NCBI GenBank assembly: GCA_903882805.1
Contig: CAIRYK010000041.1
Coordinates: 28,757-92,756 of the forward strand
Origin: an uncultured Bacteroidota bacterium
GTDB lineage: Bacteria > Bacteroidota > Bacteroidia > Chitinophagales > Chitinophagaceae
DNA length: 64,000 bases
Direction: 5' to 3'
Shown here: piece after piece, positions 53,138 through 60,981 of the stretch
Layout of the letters: each line of letters begins with the position of its first letter
Position numbering within the stretch: position 1 is the stretch's first letter
The notes under the pieces: model-generated
The model's database searches: none
Seen by the model: only the letters and a program-made list of their open reading frames with translations
What the model was told of the DNA's origin: nothing
Translations under genes and position numbers: made by a program

Positions 53138-53169
53138 ATTGTTAGCGCAATGTAGGTGTCGCTAACAAT
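53138..53169 (-). promoter_or_regulatory. Inverted repeat upstream of the TIR-like cassette, possible operator
   Basis: ATTGTTAGC (53138-53146) and GCTAACAAT (53161-53169) form a perfect 9-bp inverted repeat with a 14-nt spacer, about 86 bp before the first start codon of the cassette. It could be an operator for the small basic protein. A weak hairpin is the alternative. Confidence 0.35.
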
Positions 53170-53173
53170 GTAT

Positions 53174-53207
53174 CAAAAAAAACCACCGCATTTCAATTGC
53201 AGTGGTT
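53174..53207 (-). terminator. Intrinsic terminator after the DUF3276 gene
   Basis: An imperfect stem (53181-53190 with 53198-53207, one mismatch) is followed on the minus strand by a run of T residues (53174-53182). Confidence 0.7.
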
Positions 53208-53228
53208 CCTCTATATTGTTTGTTGTAG

Positions 53229-53624
53229 TTATATTTTCCAGTCGTCTACGCTGTCGCTGTCGGTAAGGGCGCTCATTTCGGGAGCGCTTATTACTGCGGC
53301 CTCGTCGCCGTCCTGATCGTGATTGAATGCGTCGAAATCAAAGTCGGGCATCAGGTCGGTTTTTACATAGCCTATGGTTTCGGTAAGGCCTGCAAGAAAT
53401 TTATTGAAGTCTTCTTTGTACAAAAACATCTTGTGGCGGTCGTAGCCATTGTCGTCAAATCTCTTTTTGCTCTCGGTAATTGTTATAAAATAATCATTGC
53501 CACGGGTAGCGCGCACGTCGAAAAAATAAGTTCTTCTCTTACCTGCTTTAATACGTTTGCTGAACAAACTCTCATTACGGGCCTCGCCTCGGTTCTCGTT
53601 GTAATTTTTGTTTTCGTACGCCAC
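53229..53624 (-). CDS. DUF3276 (PUR-alpha-like) nucleic-acid-binding protein
   Basis: 131 aa. The core (SKRIKAGKRRTYFFDVRATRGNDYFITITESKK, then KMFLYKEDFNKFLAGL) is the PUR repeat of DUF3276, which in Borrelia and Bacteroidota binds single-stranded DNA or RNA. An acidic C-terminal tail (DFDFDAFNHDQDGDE) is typical of the Bacteroidota members. Role likely in RNA or ssDNA binding and gene regulation; no specific target is known. The TIR-like cassette follows downstream on the same strand but past a terminator, so it is a separate unit. Confidence 0.88.
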   Translation of the reverse strand: MAYENKNYNENRGEARNESLFSKRIKAGKRRTYFFDVRATRGNDYFITITESKKRFDDNGYDRHKMFLYKEDFNKFLAGLTETIGYVKTDLMPDFDFDAFNHDQDGDEAAVISAPEMSALTDSDSVDDWKI

Positions 53625-53829
53625 AATGCTGTGTTTTAGTAATTATTATCTCACAAATTTAATTAAAGACTTTAAGTATCCAAATTATTTTCAACCAACT
53701 AACGCCTATAAACGTAATTGTGGGATTATAAAATTGAGGTATGGGAGAAGAATTGAATGTTTAGGCGTTTTTTACGTGGGTTTGCCGCGTTTGCGTTGTT
53801 TTGTTTAGTTTATTTTTGCTAATAAGGCA

Positions 53830-54519
53830 TCATGCTACAACAAAATGATAGCCTTGTCCTTTAAGCGTTACTATTTCTATACCCTCGGCTCCGGTAAAAT
53901 AGCCGCGCAATTTGCGGATATAAACATCAAGATTGCGCGAATTGAAGAACGAATCGTCGCCCCAAACGGTCTTTAAAAGTTCGCGACGGTCAACCGGGGT
54001 GTTAAGGTGCGCGCACAGCATGGCCAGTATTTGCGACTCGCGATTGGACAGTTTTATGACGCCGGCAGGGGCGTGCAGCTCAAATCTGCCGGGGTAAAAC
54101 CTGAATTGTTTAAGCGCCACTTCGTCGGGCAAGGTTTGGAGGGCGCCGGCGTCCTTACCCATTATTTTTAGCTGATTGTCTATACGCACTATCAGCTCTT
54201 CCATGCTGAACGGTTTTTTTAAATAGTCGGTGCCTCCTGCACTGAAGCCTTTTACCAGGTCTTCGGTTTGGGTTTTGGCGGTGAGGAAGATGATAGGAAT
54301 ACCCGCATTTATATTGCGGATGTGGCGCGCCAGCGTGAACCCGTCTACCTCGGGCAGCATCACATCGAGCAGGCAAATATCGGGCGCAAAACTATTTATG
54401 GCATCCAGCAGGGCGCTGCCGTCTTTTTTATGCAATACCTGATAGCCTTTTAGCGTCAGCGTATCTTTTACTATACGCGCCAGATAGGGCTCGTCTTCTA
54501 TATACAGTATCTTTTTCAT
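53830..54519 (-). CDS. OmpR-family response regulator
   Basis: 229 aa. Receiver domain with YIEDEPYLARI (acidic pocket), the phospho-accepting Asp in ICLLDVMLPEVDGF near 51-54 and the conserved Lys in YLKKPF near 101. A C-terminal winged-helix DNA-binding domain follows (SNRESQILAMLCAHLNTPVDRRELLKTVWGDD, then NLDVYIRKLRGYF, GQGYHFV). Partner of the histidine kinase 36 bp upstream. The kinase and regulator form one operon. A helically phased direct repeat upstream of the operon is a candidate binding site. Confidence 0.94.
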   Translation of the reverse strand: MKKILYIEDEPYLARIVKDTLTLKGYQVLHKKDGSALLDAINSFAPDICLLDVMLPEVDGFTLARHIRNINAGIPIIFLTAKTQTEDLVKGFSAGGTDYLKKPFSMEELIVRIDNQLKIMGKDAGALQTLPDEVALKQFRFYPGRFELHAPAGVIKLSNRESQILAMLCAHLNTPVDRRELLKTVWGDDSFFNSRNLDVYIRKLRGYFTGAEGIEIVTLKGQGYHFVVA

Positions 54520-54555
54520 CGGTTTTGTAACGGTATGGGCTGTTGCGGAATATGC

Positions 54556-55857
54556 TTAAAACGATAGTGTGAACATACAGCCGCCATTGGTTACATTCTG
54601 CACATTTATGCTGCCATTGTGCTGGCGCATTACCTGCGCTGCATAGCTGAGGCCCAGTCCGTAGCCCTTGGTATTGTGCCTGTTGCCGGTGGGCACCCTG
54701 AAGAATTTCTCAAACACCTTTTCCTTAAACTCCTCGGGTATGCCAGGGCCATTATCTGTAAGCGATAGCCTTACCGCGCCGTTTTGCTCGGCAAGGGTTA
54801 TGGCTATGTGCACAGGCTTGTTTCCGTATTTCAGGCTGTTATCGAGCAGGTTGATGAGTACCCCCTGCATGTGCAGCTTGTCCATGGGTATTACAAAGTT
54901 AGCGCCGGTAACATCGAACCTGATTGTGGCATTGTTTTTCTGCAACCGGGGCTGCATAGATAGTATTACCTCATCGGTTAGTTTTTTCAGGTCGTAGCTT
55001 TCCTGCTGCATGTATATGCGGCCCGACTCCAGCAACGCTGTGTTGAGCACCCGCGTAGCCAGCAGCTCCAGCCGGTCCATCTCGGCAGCGGCCATACCCA
55101 GATATTCGCGGCTCAGCTTAGGGTCGTCTATTATACCAAAATTAGCCAATGCTTCGAGCGCTACCTTTACGGTGGCTATAGGCGTTTTTAGCTCGTGCGA
55201 CATATTGCTGATGAAATCGTCTTTCATAGCGCTCAGCTTCAGTTGCGCCTTAAGGCTGCGGTAGGTAACCAGAAAAGCGGTAGCTGTGAGCGACAGCAAT
55301 ATGAGCGCAAAAACATACTGAGGCCACAACCGCCAAAACAGGAAGCCGCGATAGTTGGCAACAAGCACGCCATTGGCATTGGTAAAAAAGCTGCTTTGTA
55401 TAAATATGGCTCTGTCGCCCTTCATATCGCTGTCGCTGCTGTTGATCCATTCTGCGTTGAAGTTCCAGCCGTTTTGTTTCATCTGGCTTTCAAATATTTC
55501 ATTGAAAGCTATGGTGTCCATTCTGAACAGTTTTTTCTCTTGCTCGGTAGTGAGCCTTGCGCCGGCTATCAGCGTTTTGTGTATGCCTTGGGGCGACAGC
55601 ATTATTTTATCGCCATCGCTGCTGCGCAATACCAGCGGATTGATGCCGGCAGGGTCTATGACATGGGTAAGCAACAGTGAATCGGTGATTTTTTGCTGCA
55701 CATCTGTAAACACCTTGGTGATGTTCTTTTTAAGTTGTTCTTGCTGCTCATTGTACTGGCTCATGAGCCAGTGCGCAGTAAATGCCAGCAACAATACCTG
55801 ACTGAACAGCATCAGGCCCTTTATCCATTGCAGTTGTGTTTTTTTGACAGCGCTCAT
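54556..55857 (-). CDS. Membrane sensor histidine kinase
   Basis: 433 aa from the ATG at 55855-55857; a reading 4 residues longer would need a TTG. Two membrane helices (about 11-32 and 183-203) bracket a periplasmic sensor of about 150 residues without a recognised domain. HisKA has the phospho-accepting His near 224 (SNMSHELKTPIATVK), and HATPase has NLLDNSLKYGN, DNGPGIPEEF and GYGLGLSYAAQV. All catalytic boxes are intact, so it should be active. Its partner is the OmpR-family regulator immediately downstream. The signal sensed is unknown. Confidence 0.94.
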   Translation of the reverse strand: MSAVKKTQLQWIKGLMLFSQVLLLAFTAHWLMSQYNEQQEQLKKNITKVFTDVQQKITDSLLLTHVIDPAGINPLVLRSSDGDKIMLSPQGIHKTLIAGARLTTEQEKKLFRMDTIAFNEIFESQMKQNGWNFNAEWINSSDSDMKGDRAIFIQSSFFTNANGVLVANYRGFLFWRLWPQYVFALILLSLTATAFLVTYRSLKAQLKLSAMKDDFISNMSHELKTPIATVKVALEALANFGIIDDPKLSREYLGMAAAEMDRLELLATRVLNTALLESGRIYMQQESYDLKKLTDEVILSMQPRLQKNNATIRFDVTGANFVIPMDKLHMQGVLINLLDNSLKYGNKPVHIAITLAEQNGAVRLSLTDNGPGIPEEFKEKVFEKFFRVPTGNRHNTKGYGLGLSYAAQVMRQHNGSINVQNVTNGGCMFTLSF

Positions 55858-55866
55858 AATTGAAAA

Positions 55867-55874
55867 CAAAAATA
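55867..55874 (-). promoter_or_regulatory. -7 promoter box of the histidine kinase operon
   Basis: The minus strand reads TATTTTTG, an exact TAnnTTTG match ending 9 bp before the chosen start codon. No -33 TTG is evident, but the TTAACGTT direct repeats lie in that region. Confidence 0.4.
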
Positions 55875-55902
55875 TACGATTGCCCGCAGGCTTTCACATT
55901 GA

Positions 55903-55920
55903 TTAACGTTATTTAACGTT
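55903..55920 (-). promoter_or_regulatory. Phased direct repeat upstream of the histidine kinase/OmpR operon
   Basis: TTAACGTT occurs at 55903-55910 and again at 55913-55920, exactly 10 bp apart. Direct repeats phased by one helical turn are typical OmpR-family binding sites. They lie 29-46 bp upstream of the -7 box. Autoregulation is inference. Confidence 0.45.
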
Positions 55921-56410
55921 TTATGGTATGTGTGGCGCGTGTGCCCGCTCTGTTTGGTAGGGATAGTGATCCGGTTTCTACCAAACGTCCCCTACTAACC
56001 GTTTGGCAAACGCAAAGTAAGAGCGAACAAATACTCGCTGGTTTGCTAAATAGTTTTTGATTTTGTTTTTGTGTATTGTGCAGATGTACCTAAATATTAG
56101 CCAACCGCTACAATCTCCTCCTGTTTCCATCTGGCGCGAGTGTTCCGAAGGGACTCGTCTCACTAAAGTAGCCGGGTTGTAACCGGCGTTTAGTAGCTTT
56201 CCACAAGCCTTTTCAAATGTAGTCTCACCGCGAGCCAACCACCCCGGTTTGCGCCGGGTGCAGCTTCGCTGTCTCTGCGCAAACATCCCCTCCTAAAAAC
56301 CTACCGTGTACACACAAGTATTTGGTCGCAATATGGTCAACCTGCATTTGATATTTTTTGTACAATTGGTTATTAATACATGAACATTTATTAAAAAAAA
56401 CAAAATGAAG

Positions 56411-56442
56411 GTCATTGCGAGGCACGAAGCAACCTCACGCTG
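56411..56442 (+). repeat. Dispersed intergenic repeat, copy D
   Basis: 32-bp copy differing from copy B by one base (A to C). Bases 56411-56439 form a perfect 29-bp inverted repeat with copy F. Confidence 0.85.
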
Positions 56443-56454
56443 ATAATTTCGCGC

Positions 56455-56494
56455 AAGAAACTCTTCGTGAGGTTGCTTCGTGTCGCCATCAATG
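56455..56494 (-). repeat. Dispersed intergenic repeat, copy E (degenerate)
   Basis: The first 28 bp (56455-56482) are identical to 56520-56547 in copy F, as a direct repeat. The rest of the unit is degraded. Confidence 0.7.
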
Positions 56495-56519
56495 TTGTTT
56501 CGCCTGCACACGTCTGTAA

Positions 56520-56561
56520 AAGAAACTCTTCGTGAGGTTGCTTCGTGCCTCGCAATGACTC
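56520..56561 (-). repeat. Dispersed intergenic repeat, copy F
   Basis: The unit at 56531-56559 is the exact reverse complement of the first 29 bases of copy D. A T run follows it at 56562-56570. Confidence 0.85.
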
Positions 56562-56866
56562 CTTTTTTTTATTAATGTTTTGCCTCGGAAGATTGTCAAA
56601 TCAATATTGCATACTTGTGTGTACACCGTAGCCTAAAAACAGGAGGGGGGGACGCATTGGTTCTCGATACTATGCATTGTAATTACTTCATATGATTGAT
56701 TGATTTTCAATGCGCTTCAGCAATCTATACCACCCCGACTGTTTTTAGGAGGGGATGTTTGCGAGGAATTTGCGAAGCAATGCCTCGCAAACTGGGGTCG
56801 TTGGCTCGCGCCTGGGATTGAATTATTTGCGGCAGCAACATAACTACTTGTGGAAAACAGTTTTTT

Positions 56867-57493
56867 TTGCATCTTTATGCTGAATGCTCCGCAGCGGGCC
56901 CTAACCAATACCACCCACGATTGCAAGACAATAATAAGTATAACGCCCTGACCGACGAAGAACTGCTGCTCGCATACCGGGCAAGCAGCGACAGCCAGTA
57001 TATAGGGCGCTTGCTACAGCGCTACACAGCGCTGCTGCTGGGGGTAGGCTATAAATACCTGAAAGATAAAACACAGGCCGAAGACGCGGTGCAACAGGTG
57101 TTTCTGAAAGCGCTGACGCACTTGCCGCAGGGCGAGATTGCCAACTTTAAGGGGTGGCTGTATATACTGATGCGCAACCACTGCCTGCAGGGCCTGCGCG
57201 ACCGCACCTATACTACCGACGAGGCCGCGCTGGCAGGCGTAGCGGCAACGGAGCCGGACAAAGAAGAGATAGCCTGGCAAGAATATACCCTGCAGCAACT
57301 GAACGAGGCTATAGAGCTGCTGATAGAGGAGCAAAGGCTGGCTATTACGCTTTTTTACCTGAAGAAATATACCTACGAACAAATAATAGCGCAAACGGGT
57401 TTTACCTTTATGCAGGTGAAGAGCTATATGCAAAACGGCAAACGGAATTTGAAAACCATATTACTTAAAAAGCTGGGCGACAGCCGCAGATGA
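56867..57493 (+). CDS. ECF-type RNA polymerase sigma factor
   Basis: Up to 208 aa. Region 2 (about 28-100): DEELLLAYRASSDSQYIG, then KTQAEDAVQQVFLKALTHLP and FKGWLYILMRNHCL. Region 4 (about 140-200): LNEAIELLIEEQRLAITLFYLKKYTYEQIIAQTG, with an HTH-like FTFMQVKSYMQNGKRNL. Length and domain content fit ECF sigma factors. No in-frame ATG is near; TTG at 56867 is the best candidate and the exact start is uncertain. It overlaps the downstream anti-sigma-like gene (ATGA), a standard sigma/anti-sigma arrangement. Its promoter region must lie within or next to the nested inverted-repeat element upstream. Confidence 0.88.
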   Translation: MHLYAECSAAGPNQYHPRLQDNNKYNALTDEELLLAYRASSDSQYIGRLLQRYTALLLGVGYKYLKDKTQAEDAVQQVFLKALTHLPQGEIANFKGWLYILMRNHCLQGLRDRTYTTDEAALAGVAATEPDKEEIAWQEYTLQQLNEAIELLIEEQRLAITLFYLKKYTYEQIIAQTGFTFMQVKSYMQNGKRNLKTILLKKLGDSRR

Positions 57494-57894
57494 GCGAACA
57501 GAACAACATACCATCTTTTGGCCCCGAAGGCGGAGGTAAGGCAAGGCTTGCTGAAGACAAGCTGCTGGCCTACCTGGAAGGAACCTTGCCGCCCGATGAG
57601 CAGCGCGAGGTGGAGCTATGGCTTGCCGAAGAGGGGATGGAGAGCGATGCAGTAGAGGGACTGAAAATGATGCCCGTGGCCGAGACCCGCCAAAGTGTGC
57701 ACCGAATAAACCACAACCTGCGCAAAACCCTGCTGGGCAAAAAACGCAAACGCCGCCCGGTAAACACCCAGGAAGTAACCTACATAGCTATAGGGCTGAT
57801 ACTGTTTCTGGCTGTGCTGGTATATTTTGTAATTACCAAAACGCCCGCAAAAGCCCCTGCGCCGGCAGCGCCTGCAGTGCATAGCGTAGGGTAG
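57490..57894 (+). CDS. Probable membrane anti-sigma factor
   Basis: 134 aa. The N-terminal helical region (LAEDKLLAYLEGTLPPDEQREVELWLAEEGMESDAVEGL) matches the short helical domain of FecR/zf-HC2-type anti-sigma factors but has no zinc-binding Cys. A basic patch (LLGKKRKRRP) and a single membrane helix (IAIGLILFLAVLVYFVI) follow, then a short Ala/Pro-rich periplasmic tail. Its start overlaps the sigma stop, so the two are translationally coupled. Binding to the sigma factor is inferred from context and layout. The periplasmic part is too short for a sensor domain, so another protein may supply the signal. Confidence 0.72.
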   Translation: MSEQNNIPSFGPEGGGKARLAEDKLLAYLEGTLPPDEQREVELWLAEEGMESDAVEGLKMMPVAETRQSVHRINHNLRKTLLGKKRKRRPVNTQEVTYIAIGLILFLAVLVYFVITKTPAKAPAPAAPAVHSVG

Positions 57895-57979
57895 GGCATA
57901 GTAAAGAAATAACAGCGTTGCTGTGCGCGATTAACTTTTTTATCTGAGGTATTTTCATACTTTTATATAAAGTTAATCC

Positions 57980-60394
57980 ATGAAACAATTAGCTAAACTA
58001 TACGCCCTGTTTATTTTTACTTTTTTTTCTTGCTCTGGCGCACTGTAAGCACAATCTTTCAAATGGGTAAAAGGTGGTGGCACTGGTCTGGATTTGACAT
58101 CCTATACTCATGATGAAGCCGCTTATTATATGTGCTCTGATGCACATGGAAATATTTATTCATTAAATCTTGTTAGTAATTACCCGCTTTATGCAGATAC
58201 ATTTTATAGACCAACAGATGCATTTACAAGTCCGGCAAATTTATTAATAACGAGTTATGATTGTTCGGGACGTATGCGTTGGGCTAAATACATCGGCTCT
58301 TCCGGCGGCTTGTGTTATCCATATGGTATTGTTGCAGATAGTTTAGGATATATTTATGTTGCAGGATTTTTACCAAATGGCACTTTGAGTATAGGTGCTG
58401 ATAAAGCTATTACTTATACCTATCAGGCAGAAGGATTGATACAATTAGATACAACCGGACATTTTAATTGGCTAAGGTATGTTGGTGATAATTCAATGGG
58501 AACATATCGTGGTAGATATTCCTTTGGTTCAGTATTGGCATTGGATGGTTTGAATAATGTACACTTTCTTAATTATACTAAACATGGCGTTCCTATAACC
58601 CCGATGTTAACAAGTATTGGTGGTGTTTATGATTTGTCCTATAATCCCTCTGGAACTTTACTTAGTGCATTGCGTTTAGGAATGGATTCAACATGGTATC
58701 TAAATAGTGCAGTTATTGACCCTGCTACAAATAAGCTTTATGTAAGCGGTGAGATTAATCCAAGTATTTTTGGTGGTTATCTTATAGATACCTTTTATGC
58801 AGCTGCATTTGATGCAAGTAGAAATTTACTATGGCAACATTTTGCAGGTCATGGTGGGGACGATTATCTTTCTGGTCTCACCTTAGACCAAAACAAAAAA
58901 CTACATTTCTGTGGTGGTTCACAATCAGCATCGTTTGCTCCAAATTGGTTTTCATTTAATGGCGACTCTGTTCTTAACACTCATTATACCTATCGTCGAA
59001 TGTCAATAATTATGACAACTGATACAAATGGTCACCCATTATGGATTAAGCACTTTGACGGAAGTTTAGATATTAATTCACTAAATGCGATTACACAATT
59101 ACCCAACGGCAAAATTGCAGCTTCAGGTACTTTCGTTGCTACAGTAACCGACGGCACATCAACGATTACTTCATCAACAGGCGAAGCCCAAAACCCCTTT
59201 GTGGTTATCGTAGATTCGGCGGGTGACTTACAATCTATGCAACAAATACATGGTAATGGGTTTTATGACGGCTCTTACTCAATAACATCAGACAGAATAG
59301 GTAATATATATGTGGGTGGTTATGTAGAAGACAGTATTTGGGCTGGCTCACCTGTTATACCTGCCTATCATTCTCACGGTGGCAATACCGATTTTTATGT
59401 AATGAAGTACGGTGTAGATTGTAGCTGTACATCTATGCCTGTAGCTACCTATACAGATACAGGTACTCATACTCTGGGTGTTACTTATACCGGTACAACC
59501 AGTGGCTTAGATAGTGTACTATGGACTTTTGGCGATGGGGCAACAGGTCGTGGGCTTACTGCATTACATACCTATACCTTGGCTGGCACATATAGGGTAT
59601 GCGCTACCGTGTACACTACCTGTGGCAACGATATTCATTGCAGCAATGTATTTATTTCCTGTGGTTTAACGCCTGTAGCATCGTTTACCGATACGGGCAT
59701 GATAACTATAGGCACTACCTACACGGGTGGCACTTCTACGGTAGATAGTATAGTATGGAGTTTTGGCGATGGTAGTCGTGCTGTTGGTAGTACGGTATTA
59801 CATACGTATGCTGCAATTGGCACTTACACGGTTTGTTTTACCTCTTACTCTCATTGTGGTAACGATACTGCTTGCACAGTACATAGGGCTTGGTGCTTAG
59901 ACCGCCCTACAGCTTCTTTTACCGATACTGGTGTGCATACAGTAGGGGCGACCTATACGGGTACTACTTCCGGGGTAGATAGCATTGTATGGTATTTTGG
60001 TGATGGTGCAAGAGCAGTGGGCAGTTTTGCACTACATACCTATTCTGTATCAGCTACCTACAATTTATGTGTTGTCGCCTATTCTCATTGTGGCAACGAT
60101 ACATCTTGCAACAATGTAGTTATTACACTACCTGTATTAGGCTTGCAGTCTATACATGCTCAAAATCAATTGTCGGTGTACCCTAACCCTGCTAAGAATG
60201 AGTTGAATGTGATAGGGATTATCGACAACACCCAATACACGGTATTCAATGCTACCGGTATTGTTTTGAAAAAAGGAGTTTTAGATACAGCCAATAGTTT
60301 TATCTCTATGCAAGCATTACCACCGGGCATTTATGTATTAGAGTTGAATAGCGATAGTGGGCAGCGTAACATAGTCCGGGTGGTGAAGGAGTAA
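57980..60394 (+). pseudogene. T9SS-exported PKD-repeat protein interrupted by an in-frame TAA
   Basis: The ATG at 57980 begins a signal peptide (KQLAKLYALFIFTFFSCSGAL). The next codon, 58046-58048, is TAA, and the same frame continues without a break as AQSFKWVKGGGTG to 60394. The stop falls exactly at the expected signal-peptidase site, so one base change explains it. The rest (about 780 aa) has an N-terminal beta-propeller-like region with SBBP-type repeats (IYVAGFLPNG, IYVGGYVED), three PKD domains of about 78 residues (WTFGDGA, WSFGDGS, WYFGDGA) and a T9SS type A sorting domain (VYPNPAKNELNVIG). No internal start restores export. It is probably a pseudogene, unless the stop is a sequence error. 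It looks more AT-rich than its neighbours. Confidence 0.8.
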
Positions 60395-60412
60395 CGGATG
60401 GTATTATCTCAG

Positions 60413-60420
60413 TAATTTTG
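60413..60420 (+). promoter_or_regulatory. -7 promoter box before the DUF1801 gene
   Basis: TAATTTTG matches TAnnTTTG exactly and ends 15 bp before the chosen ATG. No -33 element is recognised. Confidence 0.35.
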
Positions 60421-60435
60421 CACAAAAGCAACTGT

Positions 60436-60816
60436 ATGGCTACAATGGCGCCTCCTACGCACATTAGCGATTTTTTGGCGGCTTATGCGCCTCACATTCA
60501 AGATCTGGCGCTAATGGTACGCAGTATGCTTACGGAGCGCCTGCCCGGCATCACGGTGCAGGTAGACCTCCCTGCCAAAATGATTGCCTATACCAATGGC
60601 TCAAAGTACAAAGACCTGATTTGTGTGCTAATACCCTCCAGAAAAGGGCTGAAACTGGGCTTCAACAGGGGCGTTGATTTACCCGACCCTTATGGTCTAT
60701 TGCAGGGCTCGGGCAAAATATCGCGCTATGTGGAAATCAAGAACGCCGAGCAAATACAGTCGGATGCGTTTGCAGAGCTGATCGTTGCCGCGCTAACTAT
60801 GTATAGGGAGTTATGA
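60436..60816 (+). CDS. DUF1801 protein
   Basis: 126 aa from the ATG at 60436 (ATG at 60445 is also possible). Pattern of the DUF1801/YdhG-like fold: an N-terminal helix (ISDFLAAYAPHIQDLALMVRSMLTERLPG), then LPAKMIAYTNGSKYKDLICVLIPSRKGLKLGFNRG and a C-terminal helix. The family is small and cytosolic, with no established biochemical activity. It stands alone, between the broken PKD protein and the converging vWA gene. Confidence 0.78.
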   Translation: MATMAPPTHISDFLAAYAPHIQDLALMVRSMLTERLPGITVQVDLPAKMIAYTNGSKYKDLICVLIPSRKGLKLGFNRGVDLPDPYGLLQGSGKISRYVEIKNAEQIQSDAFAELIVAALTMYREL

Positions 60817-60920
60817 GTTGGAGCCTATTTTAGGGTGATAATTGAGGGCGCAGCCGGTAGTATCACCTTGCAGGGCGGCCAGATAAAGCCTTAAGGTGCG
60901 GCGGCATAAAGGGTTCAGAT

Positions 60921-60967
60921 AAACAATCAACCCGCCTGCTTTTGGGCAAACGGGTCGTTGTTGCGCA
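60921..60967 (-). terminator. Weak hairpin after the vWA gene
   Basis: An imperfect stem (about 60923-60935 with 60950-60961) lies just downstream of the vWA stop on the minus strand. No long T tract is present, so this is a tentative call. Confidence 0.35.
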
Positions 60968-60981
60968 ACACTTATGTGCTG

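Larger units (their letters stand above)
56229..56810. mobile_element. Nested inverted-repeat element, MITE-like
   Basis: Three pairs of inverted repeats are stacked: 56229-56253 with 56786-56810 (25 bp, 2 mismatches), 56278-56300 with 56741-56763 (23 bp, perfect) and 56301-56321 with 56611-56631 (21 bp, 1 mismatch). The outer two pairs make a terminal inverted repeat of about 70 bp. The interior holds three copies (D, E, F) of the same dispersed repeat that borders the GIY-YIG gene. There is no coding sequence. It looks like a non-autonomous mobile or structural element; no target duplication was confirmed. Confidence 0.6.
55858..56866. other. 1-kb non-coding region rich in inverted repeats
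   Basis: No gene is supported between the histidine kinase and the sigma factor. It holds the kinase promoter region (55867-55920), a hairpin-prone stretch (56080-56230, with a short CCGGGTTGTAACCGG palindrome at 56172-56186), and the nested inverted-repeat element at 56229-56810. A minus-strand frame at 55978-56286 overlaps the repeat arms and is not supported as a gene. Confidence 0.75.

Noticed and set aside
55978..56286. A 102-codon minus-strand frame in the nested-repeat region.
   Set aside because: It overlaps the inverted-repeat arms, has no recognised domain, and its sequence is better explained as repeat DNA. A function is not supported.
56717..56926. A 69-codon minus-strand frame overlapping the right repeat arms and the sigma start.
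   Set aside because: It overlaps the sigma gene on the opposite strand and repeats; no coding features.
58021..58028. The 8-T run as a phase-variation switch for the PKD protein.
   Set aside because: Adding or removing one T shifts out of the frame of the mature protein, so slippage would not restore it; the in-frame TAA is the only defect.
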